The position numbers and the translations under genes are program-made. The notes under the pieces are model-generated. The model made no database searches, had not been told where the DNA came from, and saw only the letters and a program-made list of their open reading frames with translations. From contig VWZW01004024.1 in assembly GCA_013397115.1 (NCBI GenBank), positions 310,504 through 374,503 of the forward strand: 64,000 nucleotides of DNA. Reading direction: 5' to 3'. Each line of letters starts with the position of its first letter. The stretch's first letter is position 1. The DNA is from Edolisoma coerulescens. Its lineage: Eukaryota > Chordata > Aves > Passeriformes > Campephagidae. Below are positions 47,901 to 59,360 of this stretch, piece by piece.

Positions 47901-50900
47901 GCCAGATTTTGTTTCCTTAGAAAGCATCACTAACACACTTTTCCGTCTCTAGATTTTGGGCTCACTGGTTCTCAGCAGAGCTTGAAAGAGGGTACACAAC
48001 GCACTGATTGCATTGACTCTATAAAATCCACGGAGATTGGAAACAGAGTAGGAAAACGCTTTAATCACCACCTTTTTTGCACCCATCACCTCAGTGGGAG
48101 AACTGTAGGACAGGCACAATCTACAGAGGAGTTAATAGCCTCCAAATGGAAAAAAAATCAAAATTAGTTTTTGTCCTTAGAACCAAGACAATCCATCTCG
48201 AGACAAAGCTGTAGCAAAGCAGGCTTTGCTAGTTCAATCATTCTTCAAGTAACTCCTCTTTAAAGTCTAAGAAAGTCTTTCCAAAACAGTACCAAGACTA
48301 AGTATGTCAGGTGGAAAACAGACCATGACACAGTACAGCCATTTCAGTGCATTATCCCACAGATGCATCTTTTAAAAATGGAGTTTGTGGATGCCAGAAA
48401 TAAGCATCCACAAATATGTCTGCATCAATTCCAACAGACATCCAACAATGCTCTAAATAGAGCTACTAAGCTAAGCAATGAAAAACAACCCAAATTAGCC
48501 ACCCACAAAAAAAGTCTACACAGAAACTAACTTCACCACAAAGCATATGTTACTTTGAACCAGAAGTCTATGGAGCAAGCAAATCTGCCGCCTTAGAAAG
48601 CCTGCAAGGCAATTTGCTGAACTGATCTTTTTTTGAGAAATACTAATCACCTAAAACCTGGCTTTCCAACAGGAAAACTAGCAACAAACCACAACAGCTC
48701 AGGGGATTTTTGTTTAGGAGCATTTTAAGACTAACATGGCACTAACCAAACTTTTAGGACATATACTGCAGGAAAAAAAAAAATCTGTCAGTTCTATTCA
48801 TTTTTTTCCCAGTGCTTTCTTGAGAACAAAAGAAAAAATAATTAAAAACCCCACAGATCCAAGTACAGCAAACCTCAATCTGCCTCTATCCATAGATTTT
48901 AATATATATTTAACTATATGTGCATGAATATTTCACTGGACATGCACAGAAACCATATTCCTGTGGAACAGCCCTGTCAAAAGAAGCTTGGTCAGTAGGA
49001 TCAGCCAGAACCAGCATGACTTAAATGTGTCCATATAACAAGGGATTAAAAAGCCACAGACAGGATAAACTCACACTGGCAATACAACTGTCAAAAATGC
49101 ACTGAGTATTTTCATGTGTCACACAGCTGCTTTCTTTCAGCTAAGATCATTTCTGATACTTGTACTGCTTATGAAATCTCACTTTTAAGCAACCTCAGGT
49201 AACTGAGGTCCCCCCCCCTCACAGGCAGAATGATGCCAGTGCAGCTATTTAAAAACTCTGGGGGGATACAAGGCAGTTTTCATTTCATTTCGTCTGAGTA
49301 TAATATTTCTGCATGTTCATATTCAGAGCATCAAATTAAGGTGTTCAATATCCTGACAAGTACTATTTAAATATTACCTACAACAATGCAGTTACCCAGG
49401 AATTCAGTGCTTTCAATGTTTGTCATTTTCTTCCATGTTTTACACCAGTGGCCCAAATTTTAGTCTCCAGCTTTCTAGTGGATAAGGGAAGCTGTTCACC
49501 AACACAGCTTATATTTACTTCTACCTTTTACAATGAAGTAAGGAGATAATGCAGAGATGCACTCAAGCATAAGTACAGCTATTCTTAAAACCTTGAAATT
49601 AGTAAGCTCCTCCCTAAAAATTTTATTCAGTTCTCAACTACCGCACACGCAGAAAATACAAGATCTCTCTCTGCTTTAGCTGTATAATTACTTTAAATAC
49701 TGTTATTTGTATTTTAATGGTAACTTTACAATTAAAATAAAAATTGATTTAAAAAAGTATCAATTATCAAAGTGGAATATCAAACAGGGTCAAATTAAGG
49801 AAGTCCCTTCAGTGAATTTTGTGTCTGGTAATTCTTTGAATTTCCAGAGGTTAGATATTGAAAAATGGTACAAGGATCACCAGAGAGTTTTAACAAAAGC
49901 TCTTCTACTATTCCAAACTGAAAACCCAACACCTGTCACCTCAAGCAGCAGAACTTTTAAGCAAGTAAGACTCCTACAGAAATCCTCTCCCATACTTACT
50001 TGGGTAGTCAAGTACCTTGAAGAGGTGAAATACATGATGTCCACACTCAGCCTTAAGGCTCAAGTGCTTAGCCAAAAAAAAATTGATGACTGGCTTAAAA
50101 CATGTAGATAGAAGTTATTTGAATTTGGCTTCTGAGTTAAGAAAATTTACTTTGGCAATTTTTTTCAAACTTTTTTGCAACATGAGGAAAAGTTCTTTAG
50201 GCAAACAGACTGATGGAATTGGCATACAATCAAATACTAAAGAGAATGGACTTAAAAGTTGAAGTTGTGAACCTGATTGCACAGGCACCACAAAAACCAT
50301 GAGAATCAGAAACCCTGGATGTGCCACCAGACCAAATGCACAGTGGGTTCAGCACTCCACTCTACTGGAACGATCCAGACTGATCTCGGTAGAAGCACAC
50401 CAGCTTTAACATTCATCCAGCATATCTTATTCTGTCTTTACAGTCACACTTTTGTAAGGCCGCCTTTGTCCCAGAGAACTTCCCACTGATGATGGAGGTG
50501 ATGTGGAATCATGCTTAATGAAACAGTTCTCCACATGTCTGCTCGCAGACTCCAAGAGAAATGACCATCAGGTTTGTCCAACAAGCTTCCAATTATTTTC
50601 AGAGCAATTCCCAGTTTGGCTTGAGGCACAGCAAGGCAGCAACGCAAAACAAATCTTATTTCTCACTGACACATGAATAAAAAGCTCCCAGAGGCCAAAA
50701 AGACTACAAACTGTAGGGTATGAGAACACCACAGTGGAATATACTGACCGGGTAAATACAGCACAGCCTTCACTGGTACTGCAAGTGTCCCGTTCATTTA
50801 CTCATTCGTTCCACATGAACCAGACCAGTGGAGAGAAACGAATACCACAACCACAGCTCAAGTGCAAATGAGGAGTAACTACCAATAACTGTATTAGAAG

Positions 50901-53900
50901 CATTCCTTCAAGTGCCAACCCATTTTCAAATTATCCAAGTTTCTTTGCCACAAAAGGGTTTTTCAAGACATTCCAGTAAAGAGACAGCGAATATCCCACC
51001 TAAGTCAGAGCCAGCACTGCACAAAGCCAATGCACTAACCCAACACAGCTATTCTGGCCATGTGCTGATAATCCTCAGACATAAATTACAATTTCGATGT
51101 TTCACTAGGCTACCAAACATATTTCAACTAAAAATGTATTCTTTTCTGAAAACCTAACATCCCAGATTTCTTTGCAGGTCACTTCTAGAGCAGGCTATTT
51201 TATTTCTTCTTAGCCTGACAATGTCTTTACAAGTGTTTTCTGACTTCTTTGTCACTAAGCATTAAGCAAATTTTTTGCAAGACAGATTTTCGATTTTCCG
51301 GTTTCATGCAGTTGGTTAAGAAACTTCTATAAATTGTAAATTTCTAATTGAGGCAGGAGTTTTGAAGTTCTGGAAGGAAGCCAGGGCCAGAAAAACCCCG
51401 CAAAAACCAGTTTCTATAGAATTAAAGAGAGCATCATAATGATATGCATTCTCATTATTTCTGGGAACAGAACAATTTAAGTGCTTTTGCCCAATTAGCT
51501 TTTCAACTTGCAGATGCCAAATGAGATTTATTTTTAAGATTTGTAAAACCATTTATTAAAGAAATTTCTATTATTTGGAAGAATGAGAAAACTTCAAAGT
51601 TCACGAAATTGAATCGCTGCCTATGTGAGCACAAGACAAGGGAATAAATTAAAGCAAAATCTTAGTGAAACAAGCTGTGTACCTGCTATCAAAGCACAGG
51701 ATTCAAACAGCAAGTTGGTAGGCAGCATTTTTCTCTGAATACAGAAGACTAACATGACCTGTCTTACCTGTCAGAAGTCTTCTTACAAAAATTACAACTA
51801 CTCACCAGGCTTCTTAACAGCTAATTTAGATCAGTTTATCCAGACCAGAGCAGCTCTCTGTAAAGGCATCTGTTAATGGTTAGGATCACAAACAGTCCCT
51901 TAAAATATTACAAACACACTTAGCATACTGTCACAAGCACCACTGTTTCTTGCTCAACTGAACCACACCATCCGGCAGAAACCTGGAAAGGCAAAAACAT
52001 CAGCAACGCCTTCTTCCCACACCCAAAGTGACATGGAGAGTGTCCTCCCTGGTGGCATCCTGAGTAGTGGCTGCTGTGTCAGGCTGAGAAAAGGGGGGCA
52101 AAAGACAAATCCACAGTGGGGCTACAGAAGCGGCCTCACAACTGCTGACTCACCTGACTCTGGTGCAGGCTGAGCAGGGCTCAGGATCTGCTGCTCTGCA
52201 GCCGCTGTCTGGGGGAAGTTACCAGAAACAGCTGAGGTGAACTGGAGTTGACTCCTGAAGTCGGTCCCAGTGATAAGTTGGTGCAAAATGCTTCCTTTTA
52301 GGAAGCTGATGAAAGAAAATCAATAAGTACATGAAAATAGACCAGATTCTCGACAGATGAGCAGAAGTTGCAGCCATTTACAGCCAATACCCATATTTTC
52401 ACTATTTCTTTTTTTCCTTTCACTTTAATACTTACTGCAAAAGCCCCTGCACTTTATTACAAAACCTCATTGAGCTGGTGGCGTATTTTCAATGCTTCCC
52501 AGCCACCCCACGTAGACTTGGACAGCGGAAGAGGGCAGAACAGATTAAGAGACAAAAGTTAAGCCACTCCTTGCTGTGAATAATTCAAGGAATCTCAAAA
52601 CTTCAATTTCCTGCTTCTTTACCACAGTTTCCAAGCTCTACTGAATTAATTAATATTTCTTCACAGAGGAAGTGACAACTTTTTTCAGCGTTCTTCCCAA
52701 CGAACCACAACTTTGAGCAGTGGATTTCTCTCCACATCATACTTTTTTGCATCTTTAAAGCATCCCTGATCTCAACTGCAAATAAGTAAAAATTTTTATA
52801 CATAACTTTTTTATACATAACGTTTTTCCAAAGCCCTTATTCATAAGTTAATCCTTAAATAACAAATAATTACATCTAAGGGTTTTTATTTTGGAAATTT
52901 GTTAGAAGTTGCTTTGAAATAATGTTCAGGCAAGCTCCTCTGTTCATGAGCTCTTTCAGATTATTTTGACAGTGCTCAAGAACCACTCTAGGGCTACATC
53001 CTTAAGGATTTCCGCTCTTCTTTAGAACACATGCGCCAAAATTAATCCCCTCTTTGCCAGCTTTTTTCCCCCAATTCTTTTCTGTTCATCTTCTCAAGAT
53101 ATTTTTGTTGTTGAAGGGTCCAACCTGAAGATGGAAGCACTCAACAGTAGGAACCTACAGAATAAACAGTTTTGTCCAGTCTTGTACAACCTCACCATTA
53201 TAAAAAAAAAGTTCAAAACAGTTACTCTAATCAGTTATGTAATGACTTAAGCTACTTGTCACCACGTTCAAAATTTCCCACCTTGCCCAAATTGTTTGCT
53301 GCCTGTTATTCCTACCATATTCTTAACCCGACTCATGTACATCAAAAATAAACTTATTTTCTTCTTTGTATTAAAGACATGTTACAGCATATTTTGAAGG
53401 CTTTCAAGATACTCGCACTGTGATAATGAGAGCCAGGGTTGCCAAATGCACCAGCTTGTAACAGTAAAAAAATCTCACACCAGTGCATACAAAAGTGGTA
53501 GAATTTGCTCCTCGGTCTGGTCCAGCTTGGAGAGAGCTCATAGCTGCTCACAGTCTCTTCTACCTGCCGCCCATTATCCTCTGGATCTCTGGTTACATGC
53601 TTTTCCCTGTGACTCACTAATTTCTTGGAACAGACACATCTCCCTGTTCACTGAAGAATGCTCAGCATGTAAGAGATGCAGCTGCCAACACCACATCGAC
53701 AACAGCTCTGGACAACACTGGTTAATTACAGTAGGGGTCGACTTCAGCCCTCAGCTTTAAACTGGATTTGACCATGTCTTGTTACAAAAAAGGGGAAAAA
53801 AGAGATGAGAACCTAAATTAGAAAAGCCTTATCAGCATACCCAGCTTTATGCATCTGTCTTTCAGCACTACAGAATCCATTTTCCATGGAAGTTAACTTG

Positions 53901-56900
53901 CATCTGCCAAATGGCTGCAGACAAGGTTTAACATCTTCACTTACTCTTGGTTCTCTGTTTATTCTGCTTAGAAAAAAAAAAATCCCACACGTCCCTTGAC
54001 ACTTTGCTTTCAAGATGAAGTAAATAATTCAGGCTCAACACATTATCAAAATACTTATCAAGGAACTTTCTGTTATCCAAAGCTATGTGTGTCCTACAAA
54101 GCTCTGTCCATGCTGATAGCTTCATCTGTGGCATGAAAAACATCTCTTAACCAAGGTGACTCCAGCAAAGTAACCACTTAGAAATGCCACAAGCCAAAGG
54201 CAAGCTTTTCTTACTAAAATACATCTTTCTTATTTACAAACATTGGCAACAGAAAATGTTCTCGTTCCTTTTCATTAGAGGACTTCAGCTGTGCACCTAT
54301 ATACACAGCACAGACTAAAAACACGACTAAAAACAAGCCCTGTAAATACAATATTTATTCTTTTTCAAAATGAAAGCATCAATTCATTGATATTAAGACA
54401 GAGGTCCTTCACTGGAATATCTGGTGAGCTTGAAACAGAAGTCCTTAAGGAATATCAAGTCTTTGGGAGGAAATTACCGGCTTCTCAAACAAAAAAATGT
54501 TGCTGCACTTCCACCTTACCTGAAGGTTCAAATCAGTTTAAGTACATCTTAAATCATTACTCCTGCAAACATTCCTTAAAATTATGACTGTAGATTTAAA
54601 TTGTAAGTTAAAATTTATAAACAATAAAATCTAGGAACAGTCACATACTTAATGAAATATGAATTTTAAACCAAGGTGTAGTGGCTTATACAATTTCATG
54701 AGGACAGCCTGAAAAGGGCTGCTTTTCTAAGCAGAGAAAGTTTGATTTGCTAACTTAAGCAAGCAGAGCACCAAAAAATGGGCAGCCTAGTCATTGCTAA
54801 ACTACAATTTATAGCCCAGCTAAGTAAAATTCGAGTAAGGCTGCCATTTCACTTAGGAATCAGCTGTACATTGATTTAAATTGGTATTTAAGAGACCCCT
54901 CTTCTCTCAGTTACCCAGGACCAGTTGATGCCCCAGTTCTTCAGGCAGTACTTGAGCATTTGTTGTACCTGAATATAAAGTGCAGTCATTCCTGTCTCTG
55001 ATGCTGGAAGACCCTGAAAATGAAGCCCAAGTTATTTGCAAATACACGTCAGTTAAAATTTATCACCATCATACTTCAGACTGAAGACATGTAATGTTGA
55101 TTCTGCACTCTAATTTTACCATTAATCAAGACAGTGTCGTATTAATTTAAACCATGAACAATGTGAATGTTAAACAGTTTCTCCCTTTAGTATGTGTTTG
55201 CAATCTGTAACAGACGAGCTCGTTAGCATTTACTTAGAATGTTATGTAATGGCTGAGGTATTTGTAATAAAAACAGTCTATTTCTGTTAGCCTGTTCTTC
55301 ATAGACATAAAAGCTGTCTTCATCTGACTTTTATTAGGACTTCATCTTCCTCTGCTCTTGATGCATTTTTTTAGACTCCTGTGCACACCATTTTCATTTC
55401 ACCAATACTCAGAGTATTATTTTCTCCCACCTCCTCACACCAATTTCAGCTTTTATTTTTACACTGCTTTCACCCGTAAGCTTCTACTGGGTTTTGTAAA
55501 ACCCAGACCCAAAAAACAATGAGAGCACGAAGCTGAACAAAGGAAAAATTTCCTACAGAAGATGAACTGGTTCTACCAGTAAAACACCACCAGCAGTCCC
55601 GTCATTACAAGCCCAACATCCATCCTCAACTACTGGGAAGGTGGTGCATTTTCAGGGTGGAGTTTTTCCCCCTCAAACCCTCTACTACTCTATGAGCCTC
55701 TGAAGATATCCAACTCCTCCTTCAGCAGAAAGAAGAGGAGTGTTTTTCCTTCTCTCACATCCCAAATCCACTACACGAGGGTTTGTTCCTCTGCAAGAGC
55801 ACACTGTGCAAGGCTTTAATTCTTCTGCAAGATTTTTATCTCCTCATTTTATCCACACCACCCCTTATATGGTATTTAGTCTGCACTTTCTACCCTCTCT
55901 CCACTCTCACATCCCTTCCATTCCTTAGCCTGGAGAACAGTCTGTAACAAAGGGCTTGTACTCCCAGTACCGTAGGACACCTGGCTGAAGTGAACCCCGT
56001 ACAACATAATCGCTGCTTTGACTTAACATTCTTTCTCTTAATTGCCGCCCAGCATTCACTCAGACAGCCCCAAACCCACACGGGAGCCCCCTTCTGAATT
56101 GCATCATCCTTCCCTTGCTCACTGGGGCCTGTTTCACTTTCCGTAGCACACTCCAGGGCGTGGGGAAACACGACGCATGGAAGATGCATCCCATAAATCT
56201 GTAGCTTTGGACCACGAGTCCAAGTTAAAACTGGAGACTGATGTAACTGTTCTGCTCTACAAAAAACTAGGGTTCCCATTACGGAAAATCTAAATGAGAG
56301 CAAAGATATTATAAATTGCTACTAAACTACCAAGACACAGAATATTTATATTATCAAGACTCACAGAAGTAACTGTATATTGATTTATACATATTTCATG
56401 GGCTACTCTTTACAAAAGCTGCAAACTTCATACAAGGAACATAACCACAGACCATGGCAGAGTTTTAGGTGGCAGACAGAGGCCTCAATCCTGGTCTCCA
56501 GGTACCGGCCTATGAGAGAACCAAGCTTTCACTTCAGGTTAAAGAGCCACCTACCAAGCACACATCTCCAAAAAACCACCTTTCCACTGAACATTCATCC
56601 AGTTCAAGTAACTCCCAAAACTAGGATATTCTTTAGTCCCAAGAAAATGGTTGCAGAATGACATCAAAACACCTCAAAATTAACACAGAAGGAAAATTCT
56701 CTAGACTACGTAATTCAAAAAAAACCTGACAGCCACATACAGCTCCTGGCAGTCAGTATTTAAAGTCAATCCTTTTGTTTCTCATACATGGACAAATGAG
56801 ATCATGTCCTGTTTCCTGCCCCTTCAAAAGCAGCTTCTTATCCGAGTAGAGCTCTTTAAGATGAGACACCAAGTAGGCCTGGTGCCTCGTTGCACAAGAA

Positions 56901-57440
56901 ATAAAACTAGTAAAAATTACAGCCCTGTTCCTTCAGTTGGAAATACTGCTAATTTCCAGTAATGTACCTATCTAACCCCAATAATCAGGGCAACAAGGAA
57001 AAATGGTCCTTCCTTGAACATAAAGACTTCAAGACCTTCCACCAAAGAACATATTTACAGAAGGCCCACGTGAAACACAAAAAGTAAAGAAAAACCCCAA
57101 CGTTCCATTCAACACCCAGCACCACGCTCTCATGCACGGCCCCAGAAAGAGGGCCCGAACTGGAAATTAAATGGGCCACTTTTAGCCTCAAAATTTTCAA
57201 TCCCTGCATCCCTGGGCGAGGGCTCCCACCACCCACTGCACTCTGCCCACTGCAGACCAACTGCCTGAATTTCAGCCGTGTCATCTCATCTCACCACGCT
57301 CTCACCATCCTTTAAGCGTTATCAATGAGAACACCCCTGGCTCTGACCACCCCACCGCTACAAATCCTGGCCCTAGGAGCACAAACAATGCCTTCCTTCA
57401 CTCAGTCCTACATCAAACCACCCAAGAACCGCCTTTTACC
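41994..57440 (-). other. PRRC2C: PRRC2C first intron, about 15.5 kb
   Basis: This AT-rich intron lies between the start-codon exon and the CpG-island promoter; its right edge is approximate. It holds two C-runs of 10 and 9 at 46828-46859, a candidate exon at 52154-52305, and many short chance frames on both strands. No nested gene with recognisable protein was found. Confidence 0.65.
52154..52305 (-). other. Candidate alternative exon inside PRRC2C intron 1
   Basis: 152 bp of raised GC content are bounded by a good acceptor (TTTCTTTCATCAG) and a strong donor (TCAG/GTGAGT) on the minus strand. One frame is open throughout (about 50 codons, e.g. SILHQLITGTDFRSQ and EQQILSPAQPAPES), but I recognise no family. 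It could be an alternative 5' non-coding exon of PRRC2C, an exon of an unknown transcript, or chance. Confidence 0.25.
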
Positions 57441-57895
57441 GTAGGCGAAGAGTGAAAGAACCCTGGATGCAATTTCAGACTTGGAAAAGCAAGGCGCCTT
57501 GCCTCCAGCACCCCGCAAGAAAAGACTGCTCTACCCCCGCGTTTCTGCAGGAAGAATCACAGCCACAAAGTGAGCGCAAATGTACGCAGGGGTCGGCGCG
57601 TATCTCGAGGAATCTCCGCAGCAGAGAGAAAAGGAGGAAGAGAGGAAAAAAAGGAGGGGGAGACCACGAGCCGGTAGATAAAAGGGGGAAAATGGNNNNN
57701 NNNNGGGGAAAAGGGGGGCAAAAAGGAGGGAGGGAGACGGAAGCGGCACCCCCGCAGGTGGGGTCCCAGAACAGCCGCCCCTCCCGGAGCCCCCGGGCGC
57801 GGCCCGGGCTGTGCCCGGCGGGGCGCGGCCGGCCCTGGGCGCCGATGCGGGGCGGCCAAGCGCACCCCGGCCCGGCCACCCNCGCCAACGACGTC

Positions 57896-57903
57896 TGACG
57901 TCA
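57896..57903. promoter_or_regulatory. Consensus CRE (TGACGTCA)
   Basis: A perfect palindromic cAMP-response element, the CREB/ATF binding site, lies in the PRRC2C CpG island. A further ACGTC lies immediately left of it. Function is inferred from the motif and its place in the promoter. Confidence 0.7.
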
Positions 57904-57946
57904 CCACGCACAGCGCGCGCCGCCGGCCGCGCCCCCGCGCCGCCGG

Positions 57947-57954
57947 TCACGTGA
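57947..57954. promoter_or_regulatory. Palindromic E-box (TCACGTGA)
   Basis: A CACGTG E-box in the TCACGTGA context, typical of USF and MiT/TFE factors, lies 43 bp from the CRE within the CpG island. This pairing is common in housekeeping promoters. Binding is inferred. Confidence 0.65.
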
Positions 57955-58039
57955 GCACGCCGTGCCGCAGTCGCGCGGGCTCCCGGGGACAGATACGCCT
58001 CCTGGCGGCGTGGGGCGGCGGGCGGGGCCGCGCGGAGCC

Positions 58040-58112
58040 GGTTCCCATCCCGGCCCCAGCCGGGTTCCTGTCCCGGTTCCCATCCCGGCCCCAGCCGGGT
58101 TCCTGTCCCCGT
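58040..58112. repeat. Perfect 35-bp tandem duplication with degenerate third copy
   Basis: Two identical 35-bp units (58040-58074 and 58075-58109), each beginning GGTTCCCATCCCGG and ending TTCCTGTCCC, are followed by C-rich degenerate copies to about 58180. This looks like a young GC-rich minisatellite in the spacer between FMO4 and PRRC2C. Confidence 0.85.
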
Positions 58113-58404
58113 TCCCACCCCCATCCCCGTTTGGGTCCGCTCCCCCATGCCCGTCCCCGTCTCCATTCCCTTTTGGGTCCCCTCACGGCTCTCGCGGTGG
58201 GGATGGGGGCAGAGGGCTCGCAGGGGAAAGGCGCTTTCCTGCAGGGAATCGGCTGCAACCCGTCCGCCGGATTTGTAGCGAAATCCCCGATGAAAGCAGA
58301 CAGGGAAGGGTGGAGAGGCTCTGAATCGGTGGGATTCAGGGTTCTCTGTAAGCCTGAGGCTGCTCGAGCGATAGCAGGGATGCTTGCTTGCTTGGATTTG
58401 CTAC

Positions 58405-58512
58405 TGTATGTATAATTTATCATATATCTATATATTAACATATATAACATTCTATGCATTATATAGATTATATATAAAATAAGATATGTGTTATATATAT
58501 ATACATATAAGG
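58405..58512. repeat. AT-rich TATA/ATAT low-complexity tract
   Basis: About 108 bp consist almost only of A and T with repeated ATAT and TATATA units. It lies in the spacer between the FMO4 poly(A) site and the PRRC2C promoter. It is probably microsatellite-like; no gene is visible. Confidence 0.8.
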
Positions 58513-58608
58513 GTAAGATTCTCCCCTCTGCCACAACTTGGGGTCCACTTTGCACACCCTGATAATAAGCCATTAATAAAACCATCAGCAAAGACCAAAT
58601 ATGTGAGG

Positions 58609-58614
58609 TTTATT
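58609..58614 (-). terminator. FMO4: FMO4 polyadenylation signal (AATAAA)
   Basis: AATAAA on the minus strand, about 360 nt after the FMO4 stop codon. It is followed on the transcript by a U/GU-rich stretch (TTTGGTCTTTGCTGATGGTTT) within 15-40 nt, the usual layout of a vertebrate cleavage site. The FMO4 3' UTR is therefore about 58590-58972. Confidence 0.7.
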
Positions 58615-58972
58615 TATGGCTCCCTCCTTCATATACGAAAAGTTACCAGACACATAAACAGCTCTCAACAGCTCATGTTTCACAAAATCTCAAGGTGCTG
58701 TGGGTCTTGCCAAAATTTTAGGGAGGAAGCTCTGGCTGAGCAGAGGGGAGGAAGGCTGGCCTCATGCTCACCAGTTCATCCCCAAATGGTTTGGAGTGAA
58801 CATTCTGTATCACCCTTGGCAAAACAGCAGCAGGAGGTGGATGGGCACCAGACAGCCCCAGGGCCCAGGCTCCTGCTGGTGCTGGGCCAGCTCCAGCCCT
58901 CTTACAGCACCTGGCAGTGGCACAGCTTTGCAGTCCCCAGCTCACCTGGCACTGGGGCTCTCCAGGTTTCTT

Positions 58973-59360
58973 CTACAGCTGGGTACCTGCCCAGGGGCTC
59001 GAGCCTGGCTGGGGGTATTTAGAAAAGAGAAAACCTGCTGTGAGAGCTGCTGGCAGAGCCAGGAGGCACATCCAGCGCCAGCCAGATGAGCTGTCGGAAT
59101 TGTCATCCACCACCCGAGTTCTCAAGGGCTTCAGCGTGCGCTGCCACTGAGTGAGGATGGCAGCTCTGGCCCCGCTCCACTTGCCCCGTCCCACCAGCCG
59201 GAACTGGTAGGGTGAGCAGGGCCCAAAAAAGACAGCCAGGGCCAGCTGGGGGTCTGTCAGGAGCAGCCATAGCACGCTGGGCTTTACCCCAGCACATGCA
59301 GCAATTTCATCCGTGTAGCTGATAAAACTCATCTTCAGGTTTTCCCTCTCGGATGGATTC
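58973..59360 (-). CDS. FMO4: FMO4 last coding exon
   Basis: 388 nt to stop TAG at 58975-58973. It encodes FISYTDEIAACAGVKPS, LLLTDPQLALAVFFGPCSPY, QFRLVGRGKWSGARAAILTQ and WQRTLKPLRTRVV, then a Ser/Asp linker and the hydrophobic anchor WMCLLALPAALTAGFLF. The acceptor is CATTGAAG. The C-terminal tail after the anchor is short, about 16 residues. Confidence 0.96.

Larger units (their letters stand above)
57560..58320 (-). promoter_or_regulatory. PRRC2C: CpG island, probable PRRC2C promoter and non-coding exon 1
   Basis: This block is densely CpG-rich and GC-rich in an otherwise AT-rich neighbourhood. It lies upstream of the start-codon exon, which needs a non-coding first exon. Consensus CRE and E-box elements lie at 57896-57954, so transcription towards lower coordinates probably starts near 57.7-57.9 kb. 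The exact start and the first donor cannot be fixed; CTACG/GTAAAAGG at about 57440 and a GTACAT site near 57578 are candidates. The assembly has nine Ns at 57696-57704 and one at 57882, inside the probable 5' UTR. Confidence 0.75.

Noticed and set aside
49707..50111. Plus-strand frame of 134 codons in PRRC2C intron 1
   Set aside because: It is AT-rich with Lys/Leu/Ser/Asn bias, no recognisable domain and no promoter or poly(A) context. A chance frame is most likely, though a decayed element cannot be excluded.
50444..50647. Minus-strand frames that look protein-like in two phases
   Set aside because: Neither frame joins the 52.2-kb candidate exon convincingly, and I recognise no family, so there is no basis for a gene call.
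54915..55013. Possible 99-nt minus-strand exon (TTTTCAG acceptor, GTAACT donor, open frame)
   Set aside because: Its phase does not match the 52154-52305 candidate, and a frame of 33 codons is expected by chance.
57452..58415. Several frames of 100-200 codons on both strands of the CpG island
   Set aside because: GC-rich DNA has few stop codons; frames include undefined residues and the tandem repeat, with no protein signature.
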